Source: Adiantum capillus-veneris
Lineage: Eukaryota; Streptophyta; Polypodiopsida; Polypodiales; Pteridaceae
Direction: 5' to 3'
Assembly: GCA_014529385.2 (NCBI GenBank)
Contig: CM043947.1
Location: forward strand, 133,377,891-133,441,890
Length of the DNA: 64,000 nucleotides
Part shown: piece by piece, positions 54,301-64,000 of the stretch
Layout: each line of letters starts with the position of its first letter
Position numbering within the stretch: the first letter of the stretch is position 1
Position numbers and translations under genes: made by a program
Notes under the pieces: generated by a model
What the model saw: only the letters and a program-made list of their open reading frames with translations
Told to the model about the DNA's origin: nothing
The model's database searches: none

Positions 54301-54539
54301 ACAAAAATCCGTAGCTCTGGATGAAAAAATCCTTAGGAAAAAACCCAAGCCGCTATGCAATGTGAAAATAAGAACCATCGATAATGATGTGAAAGTGAAT
54401 TGTGTATCTATGTACAAATATACAAGTGACTCAGAGATTACAGCGTGCAAGTGTAGAGTGTGCATAGTGCATGGTACCTATAGGATTACAATATCATATG
54501 CACAAAGCTATCACAATTGTAGAGAAGCTAATCTAGAAA

Positions 54540-57500
54540 GAGTGAGGTTGAAGAAACTCCAAGCTCCGAGCAGAAGAGGATGAAACGTGACTCGTTGAGG
54601 CCTTTGGTAAGAATGTCTGCAATCATCTAGTCACTTGGATAGTGTTCAACCATTATGGTACCTTTGTGTACTTCATAACTGCATAATGATAATGGATAGC
54701 AAAGCTTTAACTTATTATGTTGAACATAGTCTTTTGTAAGACTAATAGCACTATGGTTGTCACACCACAAGGGTGTGCTAGAAAGAGGAGAGTAACCAAT
54801 ATCAACCAGCATTTGTCAAATCCAGATCAACTCACGAGATACAAGTGATATCGCAACATATTCCGACTTAGTCGTAGAAACTACAACACAGCGTTGTCTT
54901 GCTGGTCCAAGAAACAAGAAAATCATTTATAAAGAAGCAATTTTCACTAGTAGAGTTCATAGATAAATGTGTGCTTTCCCAGTCTACATCTGTGTAACCA
55001 AAAAGAGAAAGAGATTGCATAAAATCCAATGTCAGGTGTCGTTGATAGACCAAACCAAAATCTGTAGTGCCTTTAAGGTATTTCGATATACGGGGCATGC
55101 TTTGCTACAAACCGATGCTTAAGAGAAGGATGTACAAGATGTTGTCCAAGATAATTAGCAAGAAACAAAATATCAGGATGAGTGTTCATGCCAACAAAAT
55201 AAAGACATCCAATCAAGTTACCATAAGGTTTATTTGTGACAAGTTGACCACCACTGTGAGAAATGTTCTTTGTAGAACTCGCAAGACAAGGTGTGTTGGC
55301 CGAATGTGCAGATTCCATACCGATTTTTGAATAGTATCTGTAATAAACTTTTATTGTCGAACGAATAAAATACCTTTTGTACAATTGCGTTGAATCTAAA
55401 TGCCAAAACACGAGTGAATCTCTCCAAGATCCACCATATCAAATGCTGAAGAGATCCCAAATCATTGGAAACAAGGATGGTATCATCCACATAAAGAGCA
55501 AGAATCACAAAACTGCTACCTTGGTGTTTAATATATAAGTTGGGATGTGAAGAGTAAGAGATGGATCCTTTAGAGGTGAGAAAAATATCAAATTTTGTAT
55601 ACGAGGGCCGTGAAGCTTGTTTGAAACCATATAGTGCCTTATGGAGTTGAGCAACAAGGTCTTCTTTACCTGAAATAACAAACCCTTGTGGTTGTTCCAT
55701 ATAAATTTTCTCTTTCAAATCACCATTCAAAAAAGTAGTTCACACATCCATTTGATGAGTTTCTTAATCAATTTGAACAATAAATGCCAATAAAACTCAA
55801 ACACTTGTAACGCGAACAACTGGTGAAAAGGTTCTCTTGATATTAAACACGAGCAACTTAGGAGTAACCTTTTGCAACCAAACATTCCTTGAATTTGTCA
55901 AAAGGTCCATCTAACTTTTAACTTTATCTTATACACCCACTTACACTTAATAGTTGTACTACCAGGAGGTAGTTCAGCTAGTATCCGTGTATCTTTAGAG
56001 ATAAGAGAATCATACTCTGGTTCCATAGCCTCTTGCGATTGATCATTTTGTGGTGAAGAGATAGTTTCATTATAATTAGTGAGATCTTTAGAAGTAGAGA
56101 AAGCATTATCAACAATATCTTCATCATAAACATTACATAAACAATCTTCAAAATCAATAGGTAGATCAACAAAAATATCAATATCATCATTGGCAACATT
56201 CAAAGTGGATGGTTGTAAAGAGGAAAGTTTCTTTATAGGAAGATTTTTATCACCTAAAATAAATAGAAAAGTCTAAAGCAAAAACTTAGTATCATCAGAA
56301 TCATCCATGGACCATGAGCCTCCCATATGCTGTTCATTAAAAGTAGCATCACAATTCACAATTGCTTTCTTGAAGGAAGGTGTCAAAATATCCAATAAAA
56401 ATAACTTTAAGACCAGGAGCATCAAGCTTTTGTTCGTGTTTCTTTGGAAACATGAATATAAGCAATATATCCAAAGGTTTAAAAATGAGATACAAAAGGA
56501 ATGTCACCTATCCATGTTGTGATGGGTATCTTACCAGAGGGTGCATTAGTAGGAATATGATTTTGAATAAATATTGTTGTCAAAGTAACTTCAGTCCAAA
56601 AAACATGAGATAAACTAGAATGAATCAGCATACATCTTACAGCATTGAGAATAGTGCGATTCTTTTGTTCAACAACGCCGTTCTATTGAGGTGAATATAG
56701 AATAGTGTGTTCATGATGAATTCCACTATCAGCACAGTAACTCATGAATTCTTGAGAAACATATTTTGCCTCCATTGTCACTACCAAGCTTCTTGAGGCG
56801 ACGACCAGTTTGAAGTTCCATAGTCTTGTGGAATTGTTTGAAAATAGATAAGGCCTCATATTTTTATTTAAGTAGAAATACAACCGTATACCATGAGAAA
56901 TCATCAATGAAGGTAATGAAGTAGCGATATTGTGAGCTTGAAGAAGGTAGAGGTCCACATATATTAGTATGAACGAGATAAAATATGTCATGAGAATGAG
57001 TTGTATTTGAGAGAGGACAGGGTTTATGATTATTTTTCCCAAGAGCAAAAAACTAACAAATTTCCATTTGAGGATGAGCTTTAAGATCCATACCATGAAC
57101 AAGATCACAACACTGAAGATCAAGGAGTTCTAAGAAATCAGCATGAACAAAACGGTGATGCCATACTTTGCAATCATGATCACCTGAAGCAGTGACAACA
57201 TTTTCTACAACATCATTGAGAGAGAGTTCAAACACATTACCATTTTAAGGAGCGGTGACTATAGTCGGTCCATCTTTATCAATTTGGCATTTGGTATGGT
57301 CAAATCAAGCAAAAAGACCAAGATCAACAAGTCTAGCAATTGAAAGAAGATTACATTGAAGATCTGGTACAAGTAATACTCCTCGCAGAATTTGAAAGGA
57401 AGAAGATAAGGTACCAAGATATAAATCTCCAATACCCTTTACTTGACAAGGCATATCATCAGCAATATAAACAACATGTTGAGGATGATAGTTATGGATC

Positions 57501-57545
57501 CACTTAGATTGATATGTCATATTTCCTGTAGTATCAGACTTGACA
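54540..57545 (-). pseudogene. Heavily decayed copia pol
   Basis: Minus-strand pieces appear in copia order. A protease remnant: VVYIADDMPCQVKGIGDLYL, then VLLVPDLQCNLLSIARLVDL (57520-57305). The pre-integrase motif: WHHRFVHADF...CCDLVHG (57170-57080). The integrase core: YVSQEFMSYCADSGIHHEHT (the RSDNGGEY block is lost), then NGVVEQKNRTILNAVRCML with the Glu. RT: KCKWVYKIKLK (55930), MNGDLKEKIYMEQPQGFVIS, LHKALYGFKQASRPSYTKF and LALYVDDTILVSN (55730-55470). RNase H: YLKGTTDFGLVYQ, LFGYTDVDWE, LWCDNHSAISLTKD and DILTKGLNESRF near 54600. Dozens of stops and frameshifts; no gag found. Confidence 0.88.
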
Positions 57546-57962
57546 ATAAAAAGTTATCCATCACGTTGTCGAGAAATTTGCGGTCTTGCCAGGAAAGCGC
57601 CGGGCTTATGGCTGTGAGAGTTTGTGAGAGAGCTCCAAAAAACTATATGAAGGGGTTAAACCATAGATGCCATGAAGACTAGGGTTTGGAAAGAAGTGCA
57701 ATCAAAGAAGCCCCACTCTTTCTCTCTTGCACTCACACACACAAAGAAAGAACACAAAAGAGAATGTCAAAATAACACAAAGATGAAAACATCAAGGCTA
57801 TGGTTATATCGTATCATGGGTAGTATGAAAGGGTTAATAGATGAGTTAATGGCATTCAATCTTGGCTGACCAAATAGGCTACGAATTGTAGTTTTGTGCT
57901 TACCATAATATATATATTTTGTCTAGCGATTGGGATTAATTGTGTGTACAAATCCTCTTCGT
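57546..57962. other. No gene seen
   Basis: No recognisable coding sequence between the copia relic and the dispersed repeat. Confidence 0.45.
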
Positions 57963-58283
57963 TCATAGCAAGATAACTACGGTTACGTCAAAAGAAAATT
58001 TATAGTCTATGAGAGGTAGTATAATGGGATCCGGTGATAGAAGTATTTCATTGAGCCTTTCTGGGCCAAAGAGAAACACTATACGTTGTTGAAAGTGTAT
58101 TTTACGGCTAATCCATACGTTAATTCTAATAGATCGTACATAGTGAAAGCGATAGAAATTATCATCATGTGGATTATTCATCGAGGATAAATCTAGTATG
58201 TGTAAAATGTAGATATGAGAGAAGAGAAGAGAAGAGAAGAGAAGAGATTTTCCCTCCCAAGCCCTATTCTTGCCCGTAGGCAA
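57963..58283 (-). repeat. Dispersed coding-like repeat, copy 2
   Basis: This is the counterpart of 52870-53088 and is slightly longer, with the minus-strand frame FYRFHYVRSIRINVWISRKI before the shared part. The frame is open over 106 codons. Confidence 0.65.
58217..58246. repeat. AGAAG pentanucleotide microsatellite
   Basis: About six AGAAG units in tandem. Confidence 0.9.
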
Positions 58284-58407
58284 TAAGGATACTACGGGGA
58301 GAGATGTACCTGTAGCAAGGAGAACCTAAAATTTGTAGAAAGGATGAATTACTAAAAGTGAGAGAGATAGATTTAGTTAAGGAGATGAAATTATATATAT
58401 ATATATA

Positions 58408-59579
58408 TGTTGGATTAGAGATGGAAAAGAAAACAACAAGAAATCAAGAAAACATCAATGTAGAACACATCTTACTTGACAAACCCTTTGACACCATTAT
58501 TGATGGAGAGAGAAGAAGAGGGGAGAATTCAACGTTTATTGATACGCCAAGTCCAAGACCTTCTTTTATTAGAGTTGATCTTCCAAGGATAGCGTACAAG
58601 AATGGCTAGTCTTCCTCTAGGAGAAAGTGTAGGCTTGGGCTTATGTTAATGGCTAAGTACAATTAGGCATTACTACTCACTCCCTCAAGAATTCCTCTCA
58701 TCAATGGCTTGAATGCTTGAGTGGTTTTCAAGGAAGAAAAGGTCCCCTTTTATAGGTGAAGGGAACCCCCAAGGGTTTACACAAGAAGAGAGAAGCCAGT
58801 GTGAACAGAAATTGGAAAAGTTGGAAATGAGCTGTCCCCCCATGATGTGGGCAGACTGGGGTCCAGTATTTTGATCATATCTCCTCAACCGTGGCTCTAA
58901 ATAAAAAAGTAAAAATATAGGCAGAAAATTCAGCTCATTAGCTACGATTTTTATTTTAAAATCGTTTTTCAATTCGGATTGGAACCTTGTGTAAAAAAAT
59001 CATCAAAATAGGGTCCAATTTTGGTAGCAAAAGTCTTCCTGTGGTCCCCTTAGCATAGACTTTCATTTGATTCCAAAGGACACCTCATGCCATATGAAAG
59101 CATGACATTGCTCCTTGACAAAGTTTTGTAATCATGCTTGCGATAATGCATTAAAATAAGTGTATCTTTGAAATCATGCCACCTAGTGCCCCACTAGGAT
59201 TTGATTCCCTCCTAGTAGCTATTTAAAAAGAAATATAAGGAAAATATGAAAAATACATAGAATATATATATATTGGAGTTTACCCTAGATATAGGATCTA
59301 GCTAGGGTGCGAGATGATAATGAGATAGTAGAAATAAATAATCAATGCTTTTTGCCCCAAGTTAAAGTGGCGGAGCTATTGATGCTTTTCCCATAGTATT
59401 TTCTGATGGTAAAGTAAGAATAGGTTACACTTGAGAAAAATAATAGGATCAGATAAAAGGCTTATTATTATACTTAAATATGCATATGTACATTATAGGA
59501 AAGATAATTATGTATCTAAAAAATTACAAGATAGATCTTGTAGCATGCGTTCCCACTATGTACGTGTCACAGCACGACA
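58408..59579 (-). repeat. 3' LTR of the gypsy element (left limit uncertain)
   Basis: On the minus strand the LTR starts TGTCGTGCTGTGACACG at 59579, directly after a polypurine tract. CTATAAAAGG (minus strand, 58746-58755) is a TATA candidate and AATAAA (minus strand, 58535-58540) a polyadenylation signal, both spaced as in an LTR. The far end cannot be fixed because the 5' LTR is outside the window; TGTTGG at 58408 is one possible end. Confidence 0.55.
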
Positions 59580-59594
59580 TCCACCCCCTCTAAA
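59580..59594 (-). promoter_or_regulatory. Polypurine tract of the gypsy element
   Basis: The minus strand reads TTTAGAGGGGGTGGA immediately before the 3' LTR start. Confidence 0.75.
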
Positions 59595-59698
59595 CCTGCA
59601 CATCCTCCGGTATGTGCCACATTATTTCTTTGTAAGATCAGCCCTCTTGTACATCTTCCTTGCTTTCTTCTTCACTGGATGATTCCAAAGCTTCATCT

Positions 59699-61036
59699 TC
59701 ACTTACCTATGGTTTGCTCTTCCTCCTCATCAACATCTTCTAGATCATTGTCTACTCTTCTCTTAAACTTTTTGATTCTTTTTCCTGCAATGGGAATCTT
59801 TACTTCTGTACCATCTAGTTCAGACAAGCTGTAAGTAGCATTTTCATGCACATGCTTTACAACATACGGTCCAAACCATCTTTTGGAAAACTTACGCATA
59901 ACTGTGTGCTGGTTATCAAGGCTACTATCATACACCAAAACCAAGTCACCTTTGTCAATTGCTTTGCTCCTAAGTCGATGTCGCTCATCAAAGTAGTCCT
60001 TGTTTTTCAACCTTGCATTTTTGAGTCGTTCTTTTGCAGCTTCAATGTCTCCAAGTCTTCTCTCTAGCTGCCTTATATGCAATGAAAGGAGATCTTCCCT
60101 GCTAAGCCCCTCTTGCCAAGGTAGTACATTCCATGTGGGAATTGTATCTTCAATCGGCATCACTGGCTTTTGACCATACATTAGCTCCGTAGGCATGTAG
60201 CCAGTTACTGAGCTATGTGTTGTACGATCAGCCCATAAAGCATATGGTAACAATTTTGGCCACTCACCAACTCTTCCTTCGCAAGCCTTGGCCAAAGCTT
60301 TAATGATAGGAGGATGCCCTCTTTCACTCTTTCCATTGCCTTCAGGGTTGTAAGCTGTAGTAAGAGAAATCTTGATTCCTAATTTAGAAAAGAACTCCCT
60401 TGCTTCTTCGGAATCCAACTTACCTCTATCTGCAGTGATCTTTCCCACACAACCATAACGGCAAATCACCTCATCAAGATGGAATTTGCACTCAGCTTCT
60501 GTGGTTTTAGCTCTTAATGCTCTTCCTTCAACCTGATTAGTTAGGTCCTCTCGTGCAAGAACCAAGTATCTCATATGCCAGAGTCCTAAAGGCATTGTGA
60601 CTAGATCCACAACCCATTTATAGTGCATGGCTAGTGGATATGTAGGGTGCAATCCATCACGATGTCGAACATTTGAATACATTTGACAAGTTACACATGA
60701 CTCTACAAACTGAGATACATCTTTATACATACCCTTCCACCAGTACTTTTCTTTCAACGTGGAGAAGGTTGCCCACACACCTCTGTGTCCAGCCCATAGA
60801 CTCTCATGAAACTCTTGCATGAGCTTTAATTGAGTCTCTTTTTTACATATAACCCGTTGTGGTGTAGCATCCTTTTTTTTAGGATGCTTCAACAAGTAAC
60901 CATCCCTCAAAAAGTACCCATATGCTTTCCTGCGTATCCTTTTGAATTCTTGTTCAGACCAATCATCCTGTTTTGTTAGAGTACTCAAGTAGCTTCCAAT
61001 AAGAAGCCAATCACCTTCATAAAGGGGTGAAAGCAT
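59699..61036 (-). CDS. Gypsy integrase, catalytic motifs intact
   Basis: This 445-codon open frame begins at an ATG that belongs to the inserted inverted-repeat element (MLSP), then YEGDWLLIGSYLSTLTKQDD. The zinc-binding HHCC residues are H77, H84, C114 and C117. The core triad is D144 (WVVDLVTMPLG), D203 (ITADRGKLD) and E238 (NGKSERGH), with 34 residues between the last two. The C-terminal part has GPYVVKHVHENATYSL, the GPY-type module, and an acidic tail (DVDEEEEQTIGK). No stop interrupts it. It would insert the element's cDNA; in the intact element it would be the C-terminal part of pol. Confidence 0.9.
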   Translation of the reverse strand: MLSPLYEGDWLLIGSYLSTLTKQDDWSEQEFKRIRRKAYGYFLRDGYLLKHPKKKDATPQRVICKKETQLKLMQEFHESLWAGHRGVWATFSTLKEKYWWKGMYKDVSQFVESCVTCQMYSNVRHRDGLHPTYPLAMHYKWVVDLVTMPLGLWHMRYLVLAREDLTNQVEGRALRAKTTEAECKFHLDEVICRYGCVGKITADRGKLDSEEAREFFSKLGIKISLTTAYNPEGNGKSERGHPPIIKALAKACEGRVGEWPKLLPYALWADRTTHSSVTGYMPTELMYGQKPVMPIEDTIPTWNVLPWQEGLSREDLLSLHIRQLERRLGDIEAAKERLKNARLKNKDYFDERHRLRSKAIDKGDLVLVYDSSLDNQHTVMRKFSKRWFGPYVVKHVHENATYSLSELDGTEVKIPIAGKRIKKFKRRVDNDLEDVDEEEEQTIGK

Positions 61037-61311
61037 GTTAACTTGTCATGCTTTTTCATGTCCCGGACAATGCTAACTAGCACAATTTTGACATATGCTA
61101 ACTAGTACAATAACTTGAGCTACATCTCCAAGATCTGTGACATATGATATATCAATAGAAAGCACTTGAAACAAGGAATCCAAATGTACAACCTCCGACA
61201 AATTTTGATATTATTTGTAAAAAATTTACCAAATCCCAACTTTTTGAAGATGTGCTAACTTGAAACTGCTAACTAGCACAAAAAGCGCGATAGGTTAACA
61301 TGCTTTCACCC
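61024..61311. mobile_element. 287-bp inverted-repeat element (MITE-like) in gypsy pol
   Basis: The ends are a perfect 18-bp inverted repeat, GGGTGAAAGCATGTTAAC (61025-61042) and GTTAACATGCTTTCACCC (61294-61311). Inside, TGCTAACTAGCACAA-like motifs occur near both ends (61070, 61094 and 61267). The insert lies exactly between the RNase H and integrase frames; AAA occurs on both sides (61021-61023 and 61312-61314) and a single AAA there would keep the pol frame, so a 3-bp target duplication is likely. A G-rich terminus and 3-bp duplication suggest a PIF/Harbinger-type MITE, but the family is inference. No ORF of its own. Confidence 0.85.
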
Positions 61312-61930
61312 AAATATCTTTCAAGAACAATTCAAGTGAATTAGTCATGTAGACATTGTTACCTTTGACATGAGAGATAGAATAGAACTTTGTGCCTACA
61401 TCATCTCCCTCATCAATCATTTGTGACTCATCTTCATACCTTGCCTTTGATAGCATATCTTCCAATGTATTGTCTTTACCTGCGATGTGCTTAGACTCGG
61501 GATTTAAGGACTTAATGTAGACAATCCACCACAACATAGCAATGCCTGGTGTTGAGAAGCTTGTAATCATCCCAAGAAGTGGTAGACAATCTGTTTCTAC
61601 AACCACACATGCACCAATTAGGTACTCTTTCCCATTTTTCAAGGATGTAACCATATCCCATAGCTCTCTCTTTATTTGTGGATAGTTTCTTTGGCGAGCA
61701 CTTAGTACCTTTGCTCCAAATCTTACCACATACATGCGTCCTTCTTTGTCATCTTGCCCTATTGCCCATCCAATCCCTGTAGGACTGGTGTCTACTGTCA
61801 CAATTACTGGCCTTTGATACTCATAGTCTACCTTTCTCAAAGTTGGTGTTGACTGGAGCAACTCCTTTAGCTTTTTCATGGGTTTTACATGTGCTTCCGT
61901 CCATTTAAACTTTTGATTCTTTCTAAGCAA
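61295..61930 (-). pseudogene. Gypsy RNase H, C-terminally cut by the insertion
   Basis: The frame reads NQKFKWTEAHVKPMKKLKEL, VIVTVDTSPTGIGWAIGQDD, FGAKVLSARQRNYPQIKREL and VVVETDCLPLLGMI, which is a gypsy RNase H with the first catalytic Asp in VDTS. It continues into the connector SLELFLKDI and then reads five codons of the inserted element before its TAA. The junction to the RT frame at about 61990 is a 2-base deletion. Confidence 0.88.
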
Positions 61931-62903
61931 CTGATAAAGAGGAACAGCTACATGTGCATAATGTGGAATCCAAATAACATAGAAGACATGCTCCCAGAAA
62001 CCTTCTAACCTCAGTGATGCTAGTGCATGTTTCTTTCATTCTTTGGATGGGATCTACCTTTGCTGGACAAGGTTTCCTACCATATGGCCCGCACATGTGC
62101 CCCACAATGAGCACTTCATTGACACCAAACATAGAATTTTTCCCTGACAATGTAAGATTCATTTCTTCCAACTTAGACAAAATTTTATCACAATCATATA
62201 TGTGATTTATCACAAACCTATGACATCCCTTGAGATCCAAAGCTTTATCTTTGTCACTTTCTTCACATCCTTTGATAGGAAAATCATCAATGAAAGGCAT
62301 TGTGATTTGAGGAATAAAGTCATGTAAGACCTTATTCATCCCATTCATCATATGTGCAACCGAGTTGGTTGCTCCCTGTGGCAAGGTACACATCCTTACC
62401 AAACCCAAAGGCGTCCTCATGGTTGTCAAGTCTCTGATTTTGATTGCAAGCTGAAATTGATCATACCCTGAGTAGAGATCCCCCATTGAGTAGATTGCCC
62501 TCCCTGCAAACGCCTCTGCAAACTCATCCACAATTGGACCTGTACCTACATTTCTAATTGTCACCTTGTTCACTGGTTGCATATCTTGGATGAAGCGTAG
62601 AGAACCATTCTTCTTTGGAACTGTAAACCACCTGTTTGAGTATGGAGCACAATAAGGCTCCAAGATTCCCATTTTGATTTTCTCATTCAGTAGCTCTACT
62701 AACTTTGGCAAATGAGCCTTTGGAACAAGAATAGGCCGCAGATTCCAAGGCACATGAGGTATTGTGAAAATTACCATAGGAGCTACAATAGAAGGATCAA
62801 CACATCCTATCTCATGTGGCTCAAATGCAAAAGCCTTACCATGCTTTGAAAGAATTTCTTTGGAGCACTTTGTCTCCTCCTGTGTTAGAAACTCCTCGCG
62901 ACC
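61923..62903 (-). pseudogene. Gypsy reverse transcriptase
   Basis: The frame follows a TAG at 62904-62906 and reads VIFTIPHVPWNLRPILVPKA, RWFTVPKKNGSLRFIQDMQP, IYSMGDLYSGYDQFQLAI, GLVRMCTLPQGATNSVAHMM and MPFIDDFPIKG (catalytic pair, 62281-62295). GHMCGPYGRKPCPAKVDPIQ and ITEVRRFLGACL end the thumb and connection. The frame then runs out (LLCYLDSTLCTCSC) because of a 2-base deletion near 61990; the next frame continues with VAVPLYQLLRKNQKFKW. RT copies the element RNA into DNA. Confidence 0.9.
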
Positions 62904-62906
62904 AAT

Positions 62907-63369
62907 CTACAACTCTTGGAAAGACGTCTTTGTGAAGGTATGTCCAATCTTTTTAGGATTCCTCAAACTTGGTTGTAAAGAAGCTTGCTCAGTCTTTTCC
63001 CTATTGTTGGATGGTAAGGTTGAAGCTACTGGTTTCACCTTCTTTGCTACACTCAGTGTATTTAGTTTCAACATGGACTTATGGGACAACTGTTTGGTTT
63101 TCTTTAAAGGCTTCTATTACTTGATACATTTCCATAGAGCAAACTTCCACAATTTCATTTTCAAGATGTAAACTAGACCCCATTATAGCATCAAGCTCAC
63201 CCATAGTATCTACAAAAGAAACTTGTTCACACAAACACAAAACATTTTCAGTAGGCTCTAGCAACCCACTTTCTTTCATGCCCATTTGTACATTATGTAC
63301 ATATTGCCTCTCACATCTCTTCAAATCTTCAATTTTTGTAAAACATACTGATCCATTCCTTGTTACCAA
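62907..63369 (-). pseudogene. Gypsy protease-RT linker
   Basis: Two overlapping frames: 63369-63079 (CFTKIEDLKRCERQYVHNVQ...) and 63089-62907 (MSHKSMLKLNTLSVAKKVKP...), the latter in frame with the RT through one TAG. It is acidic and low in conserved motifs, as usual for this linker. A frame change near 63085 is likely. Confidence 0.6.
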
Positions 63370-63446
63370 GGAGCCCGTTGAGAAAGTTTCACCTATTTTT
63401 GGATCAGGCGAGACCCTTTTTCTTTCTATACCATTGCAATCCCGCT

Positions 63447-63932
63447 TTACAATGGTACTTGGCCAAAACCCATCATTTCCCTATGGTCATGAAACTCTTT
63501 GCTCACCTTTGGTAGAGGATGTTCTCTGAGGTTGTCACGGTTTCTTTCATGGTTTACACAAACTGTGAGAAATTGGACAGCTCGTTTACCATCTTTGCTA
63601 CGTATCCTAGCATATGTTGAACCATCATCCATTACCTTTGTTTCCATTCGAACTCCCACAATGTAGGGTTGTCCAAGGATGAGATGATATGAAGATGTAT
63701 CCTGTACAAAGAAGTTTTGGTCAACATTTACATCACCTATTGTCACCTTCACACCTGGACATGCTGCATACAATTCACCGGATGAATTGTTTGCCACTTT
63801 CACCATCCAACCATGATCTGTGACCATCGGCCATTTGCACTTGTTGTAGAGACTCTTTGACATTATGTTTATTTCTGAACCATGGTCAATCAAAGCAACA
63901 AATGGCTTCTCAAGATCACCTACCTTGACCAA
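63447..63932 (-). pseudogene. Gypsy aspartic protease
   Basis: The frame reads VALIDHGSEINIMSKSLYNK, with D-H-G in place of the usual D-S/T-G, then HGWMVKVANNSSGELYAACP, VTIGDVNVDQNFFVQDTSSY and HLILGQPYIVG. This layout is a retropepsin-like fold. From memory D-H-G-S is normal in this gypsy group and not a mutation. The frame continues upstream to the window edge (HWARATIETLVKV), so the listed start is not the real one. Confidence 0.8.
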
Positions 63933-64000
63933 AGTTTCTATAGTAGCCCTTGCCCAGTGACTTCGTGAATAGTAGCTCCTAGGAATAGCTTCAACTTCTT

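Larger units (their letters stand above)
59580..64000 (-). mobile_element. Ty3/gypsy element without chromodomain, partial
   Basis: Internal region on the minus strand, from protease (63932) through RT, RNase H and integrase to the polypurine tract; it continues past the right window edge, so gag and the 5' LTR are not seen. The domain order protease-RT-RNase H-integrase marks Ty3/gypsy. No chromodomain follows the integrase. From memory, phrases such as ALIDHGSEINIMSKSLY and LVLAREDLTNQVEGRALRAK are typical of a gypsy group also seen in fungi, which is unlike the chromovirus at 39-44 kb. Breaks are few: a TAG near 62905, a 2-base deletion near 61990 and the small insertion at 61025. Confidence 0.88.

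Noticed and set aside
57963-58283. Plastid or mitochondrial DNA insertion
   Set aside because: The peptide looks membrane-like and repeats at 52870, but I could not match it to any organelle gene, so the idea is unsupported.

Overview
This window is intergenic DNA from a large, repeat-rich plant nuclear genome. I infer a land plant because the retroelements carry primer-binding sites for plant-type initiator Met and Asp tRNAs, the Ty1/copia and Ty3/gypsy types are plant-like, and three decayed pentatricopeptide-repeat (PPR) fragments are present. A fern-like genome is my best guess, but the sequence does not prove it. I see no rRNA, no tRNA gene, no CRISPR array and no convincing intact host gene.

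Layout. 1-2057: microsatellite-rich duplicated DNA. 2058-7609: a complete, recently inserted Ty1/copia element on the minus strand with a 5-bp target duplication, nearly identical LTRs and a broken coding region. 7610-18882: microsatellites, a degenerate GCTTAGGG array, an unidentified multi-exon gene or gene relic (about 9030-12840), a 271-bp hairpin element, an unidentified coding relic, a minisatellite, a minus-strand transposase-like relic (16408-18010) and a second minisatellite. 18883-37859: a 19-kb nested structure. The outer LTR element (plus strand, about 11.8 kb without its insert) has gag and protease but no reverse transcriptase or integrase. Its leader holds about 300-bp repeats that each carry the same 18-20 bp palindrome, and its 3' half holds a second degenerate protease-like domain and an ORF with three short 'QGFY' repeats. 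Inside its gag lies a minus-strand gag-only element (25125-32314) with 2.8-kb LTRs and a perfect AAGAG target duplication. 38767-39140: a minisatellite in inverted orientation to the one at 18264. 39160-44680: a decayed chromodomain Ty3/gypsy element.

44680-59580: PPR relics, a solo LTR related to the copia element at 2058, a 5' copia fragment (LTR plus gag), an isolated copia RNase H, a heavily decayed minus-strand copia pol, and a dispersed repeat pair. 59580-64000: a Ty3/gypsy element on the minus strand without a chromodomain, running off the window end. Its pol is split by a 287-bp inverted-repeat element that supplies a stop codon to the upstream ORF and an ATG to the integrase ORF.

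The genes do not form a pathway; the window is a stratigraphy of transposons. The most original signals are the palindrome-bearing leader array (20.8-22.2 kb), the possible LTR-encoded first gag exon of the nested element, the 'QGFY' repeat ORF, the two inverted minisatellites flanking the 19-kb element, and the small inverted-repeat element inside gypsy pol.
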